Origin: Curtobacterium sp. VKM Ac-2922
Lineage (GTDB): Bacteria; Actinomycetota; Actinomycetes; Actinomycetales; Microbacteriaceae
Direction: 5' to 3'
DNA: 64,000 bases
NCBI RefSeq assembly: GCF_022815645.1
Contig: NZ_JALGRO010000001.1
Coordinates: forward strand, 124,001 to 188,000
In this document: positions 8,661 through 18,495 of the stretch, in pieces
Layout: each line of letters opens with the position of its first letter
How positions within the stretch are numbered: position 1 is the first letter of the stretch
Translations under genes and position numbers: made by a program
The notes under the pieces: model-generated
What the model was told of the DNA's origin: nothing
What the model saw: the letters and a program-made list of their open reading frames with translations, nothing else
The model's database searches: none

Positions 8661-8687
8661 GTGGTGCCGCACCGAGCACGTCTGAGG

Positions 8688-8721
8688 CGCTGGACAGCGG
8701 GCGGGGATGCGCTGTCCAGCG
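8688..8721. promoter_or_regulatory. perfect inverted repeat in the divergent promoter region
   Basis: CGCTGGACAGCG (8688-8699) and CGCTGTCCAGCG (8710-8721) are perfect 12-bp inverted arms separated by 10 bp. The right arm covers the expected -35 region of the plus-strand promoter whose -10 is TACCCT (8731-8736), and the element lies upstream of the minus-strand TACAAT. This is the geometry of a repressor operator; a hairpin in RNA is the alternative. Confidence 0.5.
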
Positions 8722-8791
8722 TCCCTCGCGTACCCTGGGGCGTTGGTTCGCGCGCCGATTCCCCCACCCCGGCGCAGAGGGAGAGAGATCC

Positions 8792-10531
8792 GTGCGATTC
8801 GTCCTGGCGATCGTCGCCTTCGTCATCGGGCTGCTGCTGGTCGGCCTCGGTGTGGCTCAGCGGACCGTGTTCGCTCCACCGTCCTCGATCGTCGCGCAGA
8901 CGTCCACGACCTCGACGGCACCGGTCACCGTCATCCCGGGCACCGTGCTCAACGCCAACCCCGGGTACCAGCGCATCAACATCGCCGACTCCGGCGCGTT
9001 CGCGGCGTACGGCAAGACCAGCGACGTCAAGGCCTGGGTCGGTGACGCCGAGCACGAGACGCTGCGCTACGACGCCGAGACCTCGAAGCTCGTCGAGAAG
9101 CAGACCGGCAGTGAGTCCTCCGTGCCGGACCCGCGCGGCAGCGACCTCTGGTACCAGGAGTGGGACGGCGCGGGACAGTTCACCGTGCGGTTGCCCCAGG
9201 ACGTGTCGATGGTCATCGTCGGCAAGGACGGTTCCACCGCGGCGCCTGCCGTGTCCGTCACCTGGCCGCGGGACACCGCCACGCCGTCGGTCGGCCCGCT
9301 GATGACCGCCGGTGGAGTGTTCGTGCTGGGCGGCATCGTGTTGCTCGTCTGGGCGTTCCTGCACCAGCGTCGGTCCCGCGGTCCGCGTCGTCGCAGCGGT
9401 GGCACCCGTCCGCCGCGCGTGCGTGCCTCGCGCCGCGCCGCTGCCGCCGGTGCGCAGGTCCCGACCAAGTCGCGTCGCGGCCGTCGCTCGCTCGTCGCCC
9501 TCCCGGTGGTCGTCGTCGCAGCCCTCTCGCTCGCCGGGTGCTCGTCCGAGTACTGGCCGCAGGGTGGAGCGGACGCCGCGGCGACCGCCACCCCCACGGC
9601 CACGGCGACGGGTGCCGCGCAGCAGGCCGAGCCCACCGCGGCCACCCGGCAGCAGATCAACCGTGTCGTCACGCGCGTCGCCGAGGTCGCCACCAAGGCC
9701 GACGCCGACAAGGACGCCACGCTCGCAGCGACCCGGTTCACCGGTCCGGCACTCGAACTCCGCAAGGCCAACTACACGATCCGCGGCAAGGACCAGGACG
9801 TCCAGGCCCCGCCGGCGATCTCGGCGTCTGACATCTCGGTCTCGCTCCCGCAGCAGACCGACTCGTGGCCCCGGACGGTGTTCGTCGTCGCGTCCGACCC
9901 CGACGACCAGAAGACCGCCCCCCAGGCGCTCACACTGGTGCAGGAGTCCGCGCGTGACGACTACAAGGTCATGTACGACGTCTCGCTCGAGGCCGACGCC
10001 AAGCTGCCCTCGGTGGCACCGGTGTCGATCGGCGCGGCACAGCTGGCGTCGGACACCAAGCTGCTGGCGCTCGCGCCGGACCAGGTCGGCACCGCTTACG
10101 GCGACATCCTGTCCAAGGACGCCGACAGCGAGTACGCCAAGCTGTTCCAGTCCGACGGCGACGACCTGCGCGCCAAGATCGGCAAGGACTACAAGGACAA
10201 GAAGTCCGCGGGCCTGCCCGACACCGCCAAGATCGAGTACTCGTCCGAGTCGCCCGACGACTCCGCGATCGCGTTGGCGACGAACGGTGCCGGCGCGCTG
10301 GTGTCGGTCGACCTCAACGAGATCGAGAAGGTCACGCCGACCGCCGACGGTGCCGAGGTGAACACCGAGGGTGCCGTCAAGGCGCTGTCCGGTGTCGACT
10401 CCAGCAAGAAGGGCGTCAGCGCCACCTACGGCGTGCAGCTGCTCTTCTCCGTTCCGGCCGTCGGGTCGGACGACAAGATAGTCCTGCTCGGGTTCACGCA
10501 GGGCCTGACCGCAGCAAGTGAGGTGCAATGA
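8792..10531 (+). CDS. membrane protein with two extracytoplasmic domains and an internal lipobox-like segment
   Basis: 579 residues from GTG, preceded by GGGAGAGAGA. Predicted topology: membrane segment 1 at about residues 3-23, an external domain to about 168, segment 2 at about 170-190, a very basic cytoplasmic loop (RRSRGPRRRSGG onward) to about 230, segment 3 at about 232-249 ending LSLAGC with Cys250, then a 330-residue external domain. Segment 3 resembles a lipoprotein signal peptide placed mid-protein; no in-frame start codon lies just before it, so it is not a separate lipoprotein gene. The end overlaps the thioredoxin-TPR start (ATGA). Function unknown; probably envelope-associated. 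Confidence 0.75.
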   Translation: MRFVLAIVAFVIGLLLVGLGVAQRTVFAPPSSIVAQTSTTSTAPVTVIPGTVLNANPGYQRINIADSGAFAAYGKTSDVKAWVGDAEHETLRYDAETSKLVEKQTGSESSVPDPRGSDLWYQEWDGAGQFTVRLPQDVSMVIVGKDGSTAAPAVSVTWPRDTATPSVGPLMTAGGVFVLGGIVLLVWAFLHQRRSRGPRRRSGGTRPPRVRASRRAAAAGAQVPTKSRRGRRSLVALPVVVVAALSLAGCSSEYWPQGGADAAATATPTATATGAAQQAEPTAATRQQINRVVTRVAEVATKADADKDATLAATRFTGPALELRKANYTIRGKDQDVQAPPAISASDISVSLPQQTDSWPRTVFVVASDPDDQKTAPQALTLVQESARDDYKVMYDVSLEADAKLPSVAPVSIGAAQLASDTKLLALAPDQVGTAYGDILSKDADSEYAKLFQSDGDDLRAKIGKDYKDKKSAGLPDTAKIEYSSESPDDSAIALATNGAGALVSVDLNEIEKVTPTADGAEVNTEGAVKALSGVDSSKKGVSATYGVQLLFSVPAVGSDDKIVLLGFTQGLTAASEVQ

Positions 10532-11535
10532 GCAACGTCCCCCCGACCCCGTCCGGCCTCCGCGGCGCCGTCGACCTGTCCTCCCTGGTCGACCGTGCGC
10601 AGCGCCCGGCACCGCAGCAGCCGACAGCATCCGGGACCCCCGGCACGTCCGGGACCCCCGGCGTGACCGGTGGTGACACCGGGGCAGCACTGACCGTCCC
10701 GTCGCTCGTGATCGACGTCACCGACCAGAGCTTCCAGGACGTCCTCGAGCTCTCCACCGTCGTCCCCGTCATCGTGGACATCTGGGCCGAGTGGTGCGGC
10801 CCGTGCAAGCAGCTCTCGCCGATCCTCGAGCAGCTCACCGCCGAGTACGACGGCCGTGTCGTCCTGGCCAAGGTCGACGCCGACACGAACCCGCAGCTCG
10901 TGCAGGCGTTCCAGGCGCAGTCGATCCCGACCGTGGCAGCGCTGATCGGCGGACGCCCGCTCGGACTGTTCGTCGGCGCACTGCCCGAGGCGCAGGTCCG
11001 CGACGTCTTCGAGCAGGTGCTGCAGGCCGCCGAGCAGAACGGTGTGTCCGGCCGCGTGAGCGTCGACGGCGCGGACGCTCCGGTCGACACCGCCGAGCAG
11101 GGCGAGCCGGAGCCCGAGCCGCTCCCGCCGCACCACCAGGCGGCGTACGACGCGATCGAGCAGGGCGACTACGCCACCGCGATCCAGGAGTACACCACGG
11201 CGATCGCGCAGGACCCGCACGACCAGATGGCCGTCGCGGGTCTGGCGCAGGTGTCGTTGCTCGACCGGCTGAACGGCCGGACGGCGGACGACATCCGCGC
11301 GGCGGCGGGCAACGACCCGGCCGACGTGCCGGCACAGCTGGCCGTGGCCGACCTGGACATCAGCGGCGGGCACGTCGAGGACGCGTTCGGTCGTCTGCTC
11401 GACCTGGTGCCGACGGTGTTCGGCGAGGACCGCGAAGCGCTGCGCGTCCGGCTCGTCGAGTACTTCGAGCTCATCGGTGCCGAGGACCCGCGCGTCGTCG
11501 CGGCCCGACGTCGCCTGGCGAACGCCCTGTACTAG
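10528..11535 (+). CDS. thioredoxin-domain protein with C-terminal TPR (CnoX-like co-chaperone)
   Basis: 335 residues. After a Pro/Gly/Thr-rich linker (about residues 1-58) comes a thioredoxin fold with the intact active site EWCGPCK (about 89-95) and the cis-proline segment QSIPTV. From about residue 205 TPR-like helices follow, with PHHQAAYDAIEQGDYATAIQEYTTAIAQDP. This is the arrangement of YbbN/CnoX proteins, which protect or hold misfolded clients; actinobacterial members are usually called tetratricopeptide proteins. The ATG overlaps the upstream membrane-protein stop, implying joint production. A palindromic terminator begins 12 nt after the stop. Confidence 0.88.
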   Translation: MSNVPPTPSGLRGAVDLSSLVDRAQRPAPQQPTASGTPGTSGTPGVTGGDTGAALTVPSLVIDVTDQSFQDVLELSTVVPVIVDIWAEWCGPCKQLSPILEQLTAEYDGRVVLAKVDADTNPQLVQAFQAQSIPTVAALIGGRPLGLFVGALPEAQVRDVFEQVLQAAEQNGVSGRVSVDGADAPVDTAEQGEPEPEPLPPHHQAAYDAIEQGDYATAIQEYTTAIAQDPHDQMAVAGLAQVSLLDRLNGRTADDIRAAAGNDPADVPAQLAVADLDISGGHVEDAFGRLLDLVPTVFGEDREALRVRLVEYFELIGAEDPRVVAARRRLANALY

Positions 11536-11547
11536 CAGGGACACGAG

Positions 11548-11593
11548 ACGGACAGGAGGCCCGGTGCCAGCTGGCACCGGGCCTCCTGTCCGT
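11548..11593. terminator. palindromic terminator, repeat family copy 1
   Basis: Perfect 21-bp stem with AGCT in the centre, so the whole element is a palindrome; the arm contains GGACAGGAGGCCCGGTGCC. It lies between the convergent thioredoxin-TPR and glgB genes and can serve both strands. Three closely related elements are at 35850, 42409 and 57814. Confidence 0.85.
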
Positions 11594-11599
11594 CTGTCA

Positions 11600-11661
11600 T
11601 CACCGCGAAAGCGACAGAACGCCCCGGACCTTCCGCGGTGAACTGTCGCTTCCGCGATGAA
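11600..11661. repeat. three copies of a TCACCGCG-type motif in alternating orientation
   Basis: The motif TCACCGCGAAA at 11600 recurs inverted as TTCCGCGGTGA (11631) and TTCCGCGATGA (11650). The outer pair extends to a 21-nt imperfect inverted repeat containing AAGCGACAG (17 of 21 matching). It fills the gap between the palindromic terminator and the glgB stop at 11673. Confidence 0.55.
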
Positions 11662-11672
11662 GAGCGGAAGGA

Positions 11673-14297
11673 CTACCGCTCGAGCCGCAGCCAGACGGCG
11701 CCGAGTGGCGGCACCACCAGGTGCGCCGAGGCGGGTCGACCGGCCCACGGGGTGTCCTCGGCGGTGACGACGCCCAGGTTGCCGACACCGGACCCGCCGT
11801 ACTCTGCGGCGTCGGTGTTGAGGACCTCGGTCCACGTACCGGCCAGGGGCAGCCCGAACCGTCGCTCGACGGGCACGCCGGAGAAGTTCACGAACACCGC
11901 CAGGCGCTCGTCACCCGCCTTCCGCAGGAACCCGATCGTCGAGTGCGGTGCGTCGCCGCCCTCGATCCACTCGAAGCCCTCGGCGGTGGCGTCGAAAGTC
12001 CACAGCGCGGGGGTGTCCTTGTACACGCGGTTGAGCTCGGCTACCAGCCGCTGCACCCCGTTGTGTCCGGGGTCGTCCGACTGCCACCAGTCCAGCCCAC
12101 GCTCTTCGGACCACTCCGAGACCTGCGCGAACTCCTGGCCCATGAACAGCAGCTGCTTGCCGGGGTGCGCCCACATGAAGGACAGGTACGCACGGACGTT
12201 GGCGAGTTTCTGCCACTCGTCGCCGGGCATCTTGCCGTAGAGCGAGCCCTTGCCGTGCACGACCTCGTCGTGGCTGATCGGCAGCGTGAACTGCTCGCTG
12301 AACGCGTACACGAACGAGAACGTCAGCTCGTCGTGGTGGTACGCGCGGTACGCCGGGTCGCGCTGCACGTACTCGAGCGAGTCGTGCATCCAGCCCATGT
12401 TCCACTTCTGCCCGAAGCCCAGACCGCCCGCGTTGGTCGGCTGGGTGACGCCGGGCCACGAGGTGCTCTCCTCGGCGATCATGACGATGCCGGGGTAGCG
12501 CTTGTACGCGGTGGCGTTGGTCTCCTGTAGGAACGAGACGGCGTCCAGGTTCTCGCGTCCGCCGTGGATGTTCGGCAGCCAGTCGGTGCGCGAGTAGTCC
12601 AGGTACAGGATCGAGGCCACGGCATCGACCCGCAGGCCGTCGATGTGGAACTCCTCCATCCAGTACAGCGCGTTCGCGACCAGGAAGTTGCGGACCTGCG
12701 GCTGCCCGAAGTCGAACACGTAGGTGCCCCAGTCGAGCTGCTCGCCGCGGCGGGGGTCCGGGTGCTCGAACAGCGCGTGGCCGTCGAACCTGCCCAGTGC
12801 CCACTCGTCCTTGGGGAAGTGCCCGGGGACCCAGTCCATGATCACGCCGATGCCCGCGGAGTGCAGACGGTCGATCAGGTAGCGCAGGTCGTCGGGCGAG
12901 CCGTAGCGCGAGGTCGGGGCGTAGTAGCCGGTGACCTGGTAGCCCCACGAGCCGCCGAAGGGGTGCTCGGACAGTGGCAGGAACTCGATGTGCGTGAAGC
13001 CGAGGTACTGCACGTGGCCGATGAGCTGGTCGGCGACCTCGCGGTAGCTCAGCCCCGGCCGCCACGAGCCGAGGTGCACCTCGTACACGCTCATCGGCTG
13101 GTCGTGGGTGGTCGTCTCGGCGCGCTGCTGCATCCAGGCGGCATCCCCCTCGGACCAGGTGTAGTCCGAGCTGGTGATGACCGAGGCGGTCAGCGGCGGC
13201 ACCTCGGCACGGCGTGCGAACGGGTCCGCGCGTTCGACCCAGCCGCTGTCGGTCAGGATCTGGAACTTGTAGCGCTGGCCGTCGAGCGCCCCGGGCACGA
13301 ACAGCTCCCAGACGCCCAGCTCGTTCAGGCGACGCATCGCGGTGGTGCGGCCCTCCCAGCCCTCGAAGTCGCCGATCACGCGCACGGCGGTCGCCCGCGG
13401 TGCCCAGACGGCGAACGCGACGCCGTCGACGTCGTCGAGGGTGGTGACGTGTGCCCCCAGGTGGTTCCAGAGCTGCTCGTCACGGCCCTCACCGAACAGG
13501 TGCAGGTCGAGTTCACCCAGGGACGGCGCGAACCGGTACGCGTCGTCGGTGGTCCAGGTGGCGTCGTCCGAGTCGGTGGAGTCGTCGAAGTCGTAGTCGG
13601 CTTCGACCCGGTAGCGGCCGAGCGTGTCCGCGGTGGCGCCGGCCCACAGGCCGTCGCCCTCGTGGGACAACTCGATGTCGTCGCCGTCGGGCCGGACCAG
13701 ACGGACGGCCTTCGCCAGGTGTCGGACGACACGCACGCTGGTGCCGCCGTCGACGGGGTGCGGGCCGAGGACGTCGTGCGGTTGCGACCAGCGGGCCTCG
13801 GCGACCTGCTGCCGCAGCCACTCCTCGACGGGGGCGGGACGCGGTTCCACGGTCGGACGGGAGGCCCGGGTCGGCTCCGGCGCGTCGGCGGGCGCACCCG
13901 GGGCGGTCGCGTCGGCCGGCACGCTGGCTGCGGTCGGCACGCTGGCTGCGGTCGGCACGCTGGCTGCGGTCGGCACTGCGGGCGCGGTCGGTGCTGCGGT
14001 GTCGGGCAGCGGCGTGGAGCCGCCCGCCAGGGTCTCCGACTCGGTCACGCCGCGGTCGGGCGCCTCACGCTTCGGCAGCCGCGCGCCGGGCATGTCCTCG
14101 CCCGGCGCGGAGACCTTCGGCTCGGTGCGGGGCGCAGCGGCAGGATCGGCCACGGGGCGCGACGGCACCGGTCGCGGGACGGCTGCGGCGGGACGAGCAG
14201 GCACGGGCGGAGGCGGCGGCTGGACCGGCGGCACGCTCGGCCCCTGCCCGCGGTCCCGGGGAGTGGTCCGGTCGGCCTCGTTGGGGTCGGTGGTCAT
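11673..14297 (-). CDS. glgB: 1,4-alpha-glucan branching enzyme
   Basis: Introduces alpha-1,6 branches into alpha-glucan. 874 residues from the ATG at 14297. After a disordered extension of about 150 residues rich in Pro, Ala and Thr, including PTAASVP three times, come the N-terminal CBM48-like modules and the GH13 barrel. Visible catalytic elements: [18 protein letters not shown] with the Asp nucleophile, [14 protein letters not shown] with the acid/base Glu, and [14 protein letters not shown] with the third carboxylate. The start overlaps the glgE stop (ATGA). The standard family length is about 730, so the N-terminal extension is the odd part. Confidence 0.95.
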   Translation of the reverse strand: MTTDPNEADRTTPRDRGQGPSVPPVQPPPPPVPARPAAAVPRPVPSRPVADPAAAPRTEPKVSAPGEDMPGARLPKREAPDRGVTESETLAGGSTPLPDTAAPTAPAVPTAASVPTAASVPTAASVPADATAPGAPADAPEPTRASRPTVEPRPAPVEEWLRQQVAEARWSQPHDVLGPHPVDGGTSVRVVRHLAKAVRLVRPDGDDIELSHEGDGLWAGATADTLGRYRVEADYDFDDSTDSDDATWTTDDAYRFAPSLGELDLHLFGEGRDEQLWNHLGAHVTTLDDVDGVAFAVWAPRATAVRVIGDFEGWEGRTTAMRRLNELGVWELFVPGALDGQRYKFQILTDSGWVERADPFARRAEVPPLTASVITSSDYTWSEGDAAWMQQRAETTTHDQPMSVYEVHLGSWRPGLSYREVADQLIGHVQYLGFTHIEFLPLSEHPFGGSWGYQVTGYYAPTSRYGSPDDLRYLIDRLHSAGIGVIMDWVPGHFPKDEWALGRFDGHALFEHPDPRRGEQLDWGTYVFDFGQPQVRNFLVANALYWMEEFHIDGLRVDAVASILYLDYSRTDWLPNIHGGRENLDAVSFLQETNATAYKRYPGIVMIAEESTSWPGVTQPTNAGGLGFGQKWNMGWMHDSLEYVQRDPAYRAYHHDELTFSFVYAFSEQFTLPISHDEVVHGKGSLYGKMPGDEWQKLANVRAYLSFMWAHPGKQLLFMGQEFAQVSEWSEERGLDWWQSDDPGHNGVQRLVAELNRVYKDTPALWTFDATAEGFEWIEGGDAPHSTIGFLRKAGDERLAVFVNFSGVPVERRFGLPLAGTWTEVLNTDAAEYGGSGVGNLGVVTAEDTPWAGRPASAHLVVPPLGAVWLRLER
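13918..13971. repeat. three tandem 18-bp units inside glgB
   Basis: Three exact in-frame copies of GGCACGCTGGCTGCGGTC encode TAASVP-type hexapeptides in the disordered GlgB extension. Copy number can vary by slippage without breaking the frame. Confidence 0.85.
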
Positions 14298-16294
14298 CGG
14301 TGTGGTCCTTCCACGACGAGCAGGTGCACGGGCTCCTGGAAGGCATCCAGGCGCACGTAGTTGGACGATCCCCACACCCAGCGCTGCCCGGTCACGACGT
14401 CGCGGACGTCGAACGCCTGCTCCGGGTCGAGTCCGAGGGCGGTGAGGTCGAGGTGCACGGTCGTCTCACGGGCGGAGTGGGGGTCGACGTTCGCGACGAC
14501 GATCACGGTGTCGTCGCGACCGGAGCGGATGAACCGTCCGGGCAGGTGCTTGGAGTAGACGACGATCGCGCCGTCCTCGGCGTCGTGCACGTGCAGGTTG
14601 CGGAGCTGGCGGAGCGCGGGGTGCGCGGACCGGAAGCGGTTCAGCATCGTGACGTACGGCGCCAGGCTGGCACCCTCGGCTTCGGCCAGCGCGAAGTCGC
14701 GCGGCTTGTACTCGAACTTCTCGTTGTCGATGTTCTCCTCGGACCCCGGGCGGGCGACGTCCTCGAAGAGCTCGTAGCCGGAGTACATGCCCCACGTCGG
14801 CGCACCCGTCGCGGCGAGCGCTGCCCGGACCTTGTAGCCGGCGCGGCCGCCGAACTGCAGGAACTCGGTCAGGATGTCCGGCGTGTTCACGAACAGGTTC
14901 GGGCGGAGGTAGTCGCTCGTCTCGTGGCTGAGCTCCTCGAAGTAGTCGGCGATCTCGTCCTTCGTGTTGCGCCAGGTGAAGTACGAGTACGACTGCTGGA
15001 ACCCGGCCTCGGCCAGGGCGCGCATCATCGCCGGGCGGGTGAAGGCCTCGGCCAGGAACACCGTGTCGGGGTGCTCGTCGCGGATCTCGCGGATGACCCG
15101 CTCCCAGAACCACAGCGGCTTGGTGTGCGGGTTGTCCACGCGGAAGATCCGGATGCCGAACGCGATCCAGTGCTCCAGTACACGCTCGACCTCGGCGACC
15201 AGGCCCTCGGGGTCGGTGTCGAACTGGATCGGGTAGATGTCCTGGTACAGCTTCGGCGGGTTCTCGGCCGTGGCGATGGACCCGTCGGCGCGCACGGTGA
15301 ACCACTCCGGGTGCTCGGTGACCCAGGGGTGGTCGGGGGAGCACTGCAGCGCGAAGTCGAGCGCGACCTCCATCCCGGCGTTCTTCGCCGTCTCGACGAA
15401 GTCGCGGAAGTCGTCCTCGGTGCCCAGGTCGGGGTGGATCGCGTCGTGCCCACCGGCCTCGGAGCCGATCGCCCACGGGCTGCCCGGGTCGTTCGGCCCG
15501 GCGTCGAGGGTGTTGTTCGGCCCCTTGCGTGCGGTGTGCCCGATCGGGTGGATCGGCGGCAGGTAGACGACGTCGAAGCCCATCCGGGCGACGCCGGGCA
15601 GGCGACGCGCGGCGGTGCGGAAGTCGCCGCTCTTCCACGACCCGTCCGGGTTCCGCTTGGCGCCCTCGCTGCGCGGGAAGAACTCGTACCAGGCGCCGAC
15701 GCCCGCGCGGGTGCGCTCGACGTCGAGGAGCTGGACGGGGGAGTGGGTGCGGAGCGAGGTGAGCGGCGCTTCCTCGACCTCGGCGGCGATGCGCGGGTCG
15801 TCGACCGCGGCCAGACGCTCGGCCGGGTCGAGGTCCTGGTCGCGGACCCGGGCCGCAGCGCGGGTGGCCGCGGGGGAGTCGGTCTCGTCGGCGAGTCGGT
15901 CCAGCAGCGCAGCACCGTCGAGCAGGGTCGCCTGCACGTCGACGCCCGCGGCGACCTTGAGCCGCGCGCCACGCAGCCAGGTCGTCCAGTCGTCGGAGTA
16001 CGCCTCGACGTGCCAGGTCCAGACGCCGACGTGGTCGACCTGCACGGTCGCCTCGTAGCGGTCGGTCCCCGGTGCGACGAGGGTGAGCGGTACGGTCCTG
16101 GTCCCTCCGTCCGGCCGCTCCAGCACGACGTCGGCGCCGATCACGCCGTGCCCCTCGCGGAAGACGGTCGCGCCGAACGTGATCACCTCGCCGTCGAAGG
16201 CCTTGCCCGGGAAGCCGTTGGGCGTCCGGGGGCTGAGTTCGGTGATCGGGATGCGCCCGATCTTCGGACGCCGGGGTCGGTCTGCGGTGGCCAC
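14294..16294 (-). CDS. glgE: alpha-1,4-glucan:maltose-1-phosphate maltosyltransferase
   Basis: Adds maltosyl units from alpha-maltose 1-phosphate to growing alpha-1,4-glucan. 666 residues from a GTG at 16294; TAGCGT at 16302-16307 on the minus strand implies a leaderless start. GlgE hallmarks: the opening [41 protein letters not shown], the nucleophile region [10 protein letters not shown] and the acid/base region LAEAFTRP of a GH13_3 enzyme. It ends in an ATGA overlap with glgB. No TreS, Pep2 or GlgM gene is in the window, so the source of maltose 1-phosphate must be encoded elsewhere. Confidence 0.95.
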   Translation of the reverse strand: MATADRPRRPKIGRIPITELSPRTPNGFPGKAFDGEVITFGATVFREGHGVIGADVVLERPDGGTRTVPLTLVAPGTDRYEATVQVDHVGVWTWHVEAYSDDWTTWLRGARLKVAAGVDVQATLLDGAALLDRLADETDSPAATRAAARVRDQDLDPAERLAAVDDPRIAAEVEEAPLTSLRTHSPVQLLDVERTRAGVGAWYEFFPRSEGAKRNPDGSWKSGDFRTAARRLPGVARMGFDVVYLPPIHPIGHTARKGPNNTLDAGPNDPGSPWAIGSEAGGHDAIHPDLGTEDDFRDFVETAKNAGMEVALDFALQCSPDHPWVTEHPEWFTVRADGSIATAENPPKLYQDIYPIQFDTDPEGLVAEVERVLEHWIAFGIRIFRVDNPHTKPLWFWERVIREIRDEHPDTVFLAEAFTRPAMMRALAEAGFQQSYSYFTWRNTKDEIADYFEELSHETSDYLRPNLFVNTPDILTEFLQFGGRAGYKVRAALAATGAPTWGMYSGYELFEDVARPGSEENIDNEKFEYKPRDFALAEAEGASLAPYVTMLNRFRSAHPALRQLRNLHVHDAEDGAIVVYSKHLPGRFIRSGRDDTVIVVANVDPHSARETTVHLDLTALGLDPEQAFDVRDVVTGQRWVWGSSNYVRLDAFQEPVHLLVVEGPHR

Positions 16295-16410
16295 GGAGCA
16301 GACGCTACCCGGCCGGGCCCGCTCTGTTCCCCGGAACTGCCGGACGGTCCGGGCGTGGCGGAGACGAGCCGGGCCTCCAGGCGGTGTCCGAGTCGTGGTG
16401 TGGCGGGCTG

Positions 16411-18438
16411 TCAGACGATGTCGAAGACGTGGATGCCGGGGCCGTACGCGGTGAACACGGTGCCGGCGGGACGCAGCCGCTCGTGGTCGCGGTGCTTCTC
16501 GCTGGACCAGGCCAGCCGGTACGCGGTGACGTCGTCGGGAGCGGGCAGGGTCAGGTCGCGGGTGCGGCCGCTGCCGTGCACGACGACCAGTACCCGGTCG
16601 TCGGACTCGTCCTGGTCGTGGGGCGTCGACGCGACGGACCACTGCACGACCCGGTGCAGCGGCTGGTCCCACCACTCGCCGGTCATCGGGCCGCCGTCGG
16701 GGCCGTACCAGCGCATCCGCGACGCACCTGGCGTTGTCTGCCCGTCGACGCCGTAGCGGTCGGGCCGGAGTGCCGGGTGGGCCGCACGCAGGCGGGTCAG
16801 CGCGGCGACGGTCTCGGTCATCGACTCGGCGTCCTCGTCGCCCGACCAGTCGACCGGCGTCAGGTCCTCGGTCACGACGTAGGCGTTGTTGTTGCCGTGC
16901 TGGGTGCGGCTGCGCTCGTCGCCCGCGGTGAGCATCGGCACGCCCGCCGACAGGAACAGCGTGCCGAGCAGGTTCCGCATCGAGCGACCGCGTGCCGCAC
17001 GCACCCCGCGGTCCTCGGTGGCGCCCTCGATGCCGTGGTTGAACGAGCGGTTGTCGTTCGAGCCGTCGCGGTCGTCCTCGCCGTTCGCGTGGTTGTGCTT
17101 GCGGTCGTACGCGGTCAGGTCGTGCAGCGTGAAGCCGTCGTGCGCGGTGACGAAGTTGACGCTCGACAGCGGACCGCGGTCGGCGCCGAACACGTGACGC
17201 GAGCCGGTCAGGGCCCCGGCGAGCGCCCCGATCCCGGCGCCGGGGACCCCGGAACGGCGTTCCTCGGCGATGTCGGTGAGCCAGAACTGGCGGACCGTGT
17301 TGCGGAAACCGTCGTTCCACTCGCTGGAGCGGGCGCCGAACTGGCCCGTCCGCCACCCGTCGGGTCCGACGTCCCACGGTTCGGCGACGACCAGCACGTC
17401 CTGCAGGTCCGGGTCGGTGCGGATCCGGTCGAGCACGGGGTGCGCCGGGTCGAACGCGTGGTCGCCGTTGCGGGCCAGGGACGCCATCAGGTCGAAGCGG
17501 AAGCCGTCGACCTGCATCTCGCGTGCCCAGTAGCGCAGGCTGTCGAGCACCAGGTCCGCCGTCGCCTCGACCGAGGTGTCGAGCGTGTTGCCGCAGCCGG
17601 TCGTGTCGAAGTACGTGTCGTCCGCCGCCCAGCGGTACCGGTTCGTGCCGTCGATCCCGCGCAGTGACGACGTCGGACCGCCCAGGCCCTCTTCGGCGGT
17701 GTGGTTGTAGACGACGTCCAGGACCACCTGGATGCCGGCCTCGTGCAGCAGCCGGACCATGCCCTTGAACTCGCGCAGCACCGCCTGCGCGCCGGCCTGG
17801 CGTGCGGGTTCCGACGCGTACGCGGCGTGCGGGGCGAAGAACCCGAGCGTGTTGTAGCCCCACGCGTTCTCGCGCCCGGCCTGCTGCAGCCAGTGCTCGG
17901 AGTCGAACGCCTGGACCGGCAGCAGCTGGATCGTGGTGACGCCGATGCGCTGCAGGTGCCGGATGGTGCTGTCGTGGGCGACCCCCGCGTACGTGCCGCG
18001 CAGGTGCTCCGGCACGGCGGGGTTCGCGCTGGTCAGGGTGCGGACGTTCGCCTCGTAGACGACCGCGTGCTCGAGGGGCACCACGGGCTTGGTCGATTCG
18101 CCCCAGTCGAAGGCGTCGTCCACGACCACGCTGGTCCACCGTGCCGACGACCCGCGGACGATGCCACGCGCGTACGGGTCGAGCAGCGGACGCTCGGCAT
18201 CGAAACCGTGCCGCGGACCGGTCGGCCCGTCGACCAGCAGGTGGTAGGTGTCGCCCAGCTGCACGTCGTCGAGCGAACCGGTCCACAGGTCCGTGTCCGG
18301 CAGCTGCTCGAGCGCCACGGACCCCCGCCCGTCGACGACGAGCGTGGCAGCCGTCGCCGAGGCGCTGCGCATCGTGAACCGCGCACCGCCGTCGACCAGG
18401 CGCAGCCCCTGGGCGGTGTCGATCGCGGTCTCCTGCAT
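16411..18438 (-). CDS. glgX: glycogen debranching enzyme, isoamylase type
   Basis: Hydrolyses alpha-1,6 branches of glycogen. 675 residues from the ATG at 18438, six nt after a TACCCT -10 box, so probably leaderless. CBM48 domain at about residues 10-95, then the GH13 barrel: VLDVVYNHTAEEG, DGFRFDLMASL with the nucleophile Asp, LVVAEPWDVG with the acid/base Glu and NFVTAHDGFTL with the third acid. NHANGEDDRDGSNDN is typical of GlgX. It lies 116 bp upstream of glgE on the same strand, forming a glgX-glgE-glgB group, and diverges from the cysteine desulfurase gene. Confidence 0.93.
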   Translation of the reverse strand: MQETAIDTAQGLRLVDGGARFTMRSASATAATLVVDGRGSVALEQLPDTDLWTGSLDDVQLGDTYHLLVDGPTGPRHGFDAERPLLDPYARGIVRGSSARWTSVVVDDAFDWGESTKPVVPLEHAVVYEANVRTLTSANPAVPEHLRGTYAGVAHDSTIRHLQRIGVTTIQLLPVQAFDSEHWLQQAGRENAWGYNTLGFFAPHAAYASEPARQAGAQAVLREFKGMVRLLHEAGIQVVLDVVYNHTAEEGLGGPTSSLRGIDGTNRYRWAADDTYFDTTGCGNTLDTSVEATADLVLDSLRYWAREMQVDGFRFDLMASLARNGDHAFDPAHPVLDRIRTDPDLQDVLVVAEPWDVGPDGWRTGQFGARSSEWNDGFRNTVRQFWLTDIAEERRSGVPGAGIGALAGALTGSRHVFGADRGPLSSVNFVTAHDGFTLHDLTAYDRKHNHANGEDDRDGSNDNRSFNHGIEGATEDRGVRAARGRSMRNLLGTLFLSAGVPMLTAGDERSRTQHGNNNAYVVTEDLTPVDWSGDEDAESMTETVAALTRLRAAHPALRPDRYGVDGQTTPGASRMRWYGPDGGPMTGEWWDQPLHRVVQWSVASTPHDQDESDDRVLVVVHGSGRTRDLTLPAPDDVTAYRLAWSSEKHRDHERLRPAGTVFTAYGPGIHVFDIV

Positions 18439-18444
18439 CTGCCC

Positions 18445-18470
18445 AGGGTACGAGACGACGCGACTATCCT
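18445..18470. promoter_or_regulatory. back-to-back -10 boxes for glgX and the cysteine desulfurase gene
   Basis: TACCCT on the minus strand (18450-18445) serves glgX and TATCCT on the plus strand (18465-18470) serves the desulfurase gene; the two are 14 bp apart in a 57-bp divergent gap. Their -35 regions must overlap each other's transcripts, so polymerase competition is likely. Confidence 0.6.
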
Positions 18471-18495
18471 GGGAACGCACCAGAAAGGGGTCCCC

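Noticed and set aside
6235..8661. Very long plus-strand open frame opposite the coiled-coil gene
   Set aside because: Its composition is the complement of repetitive Ala/Glu/Arg codons; no ribosome-binding site or domain, and the minus-strand coiled coil with a DivIVA-like start is convincing.
12564..17667. Long plus-strand frames across glgB, glgE and glgX
   Set aside because: Shadows of well-recognised GH13 genes on the minus strand, created by high third-position G+C.
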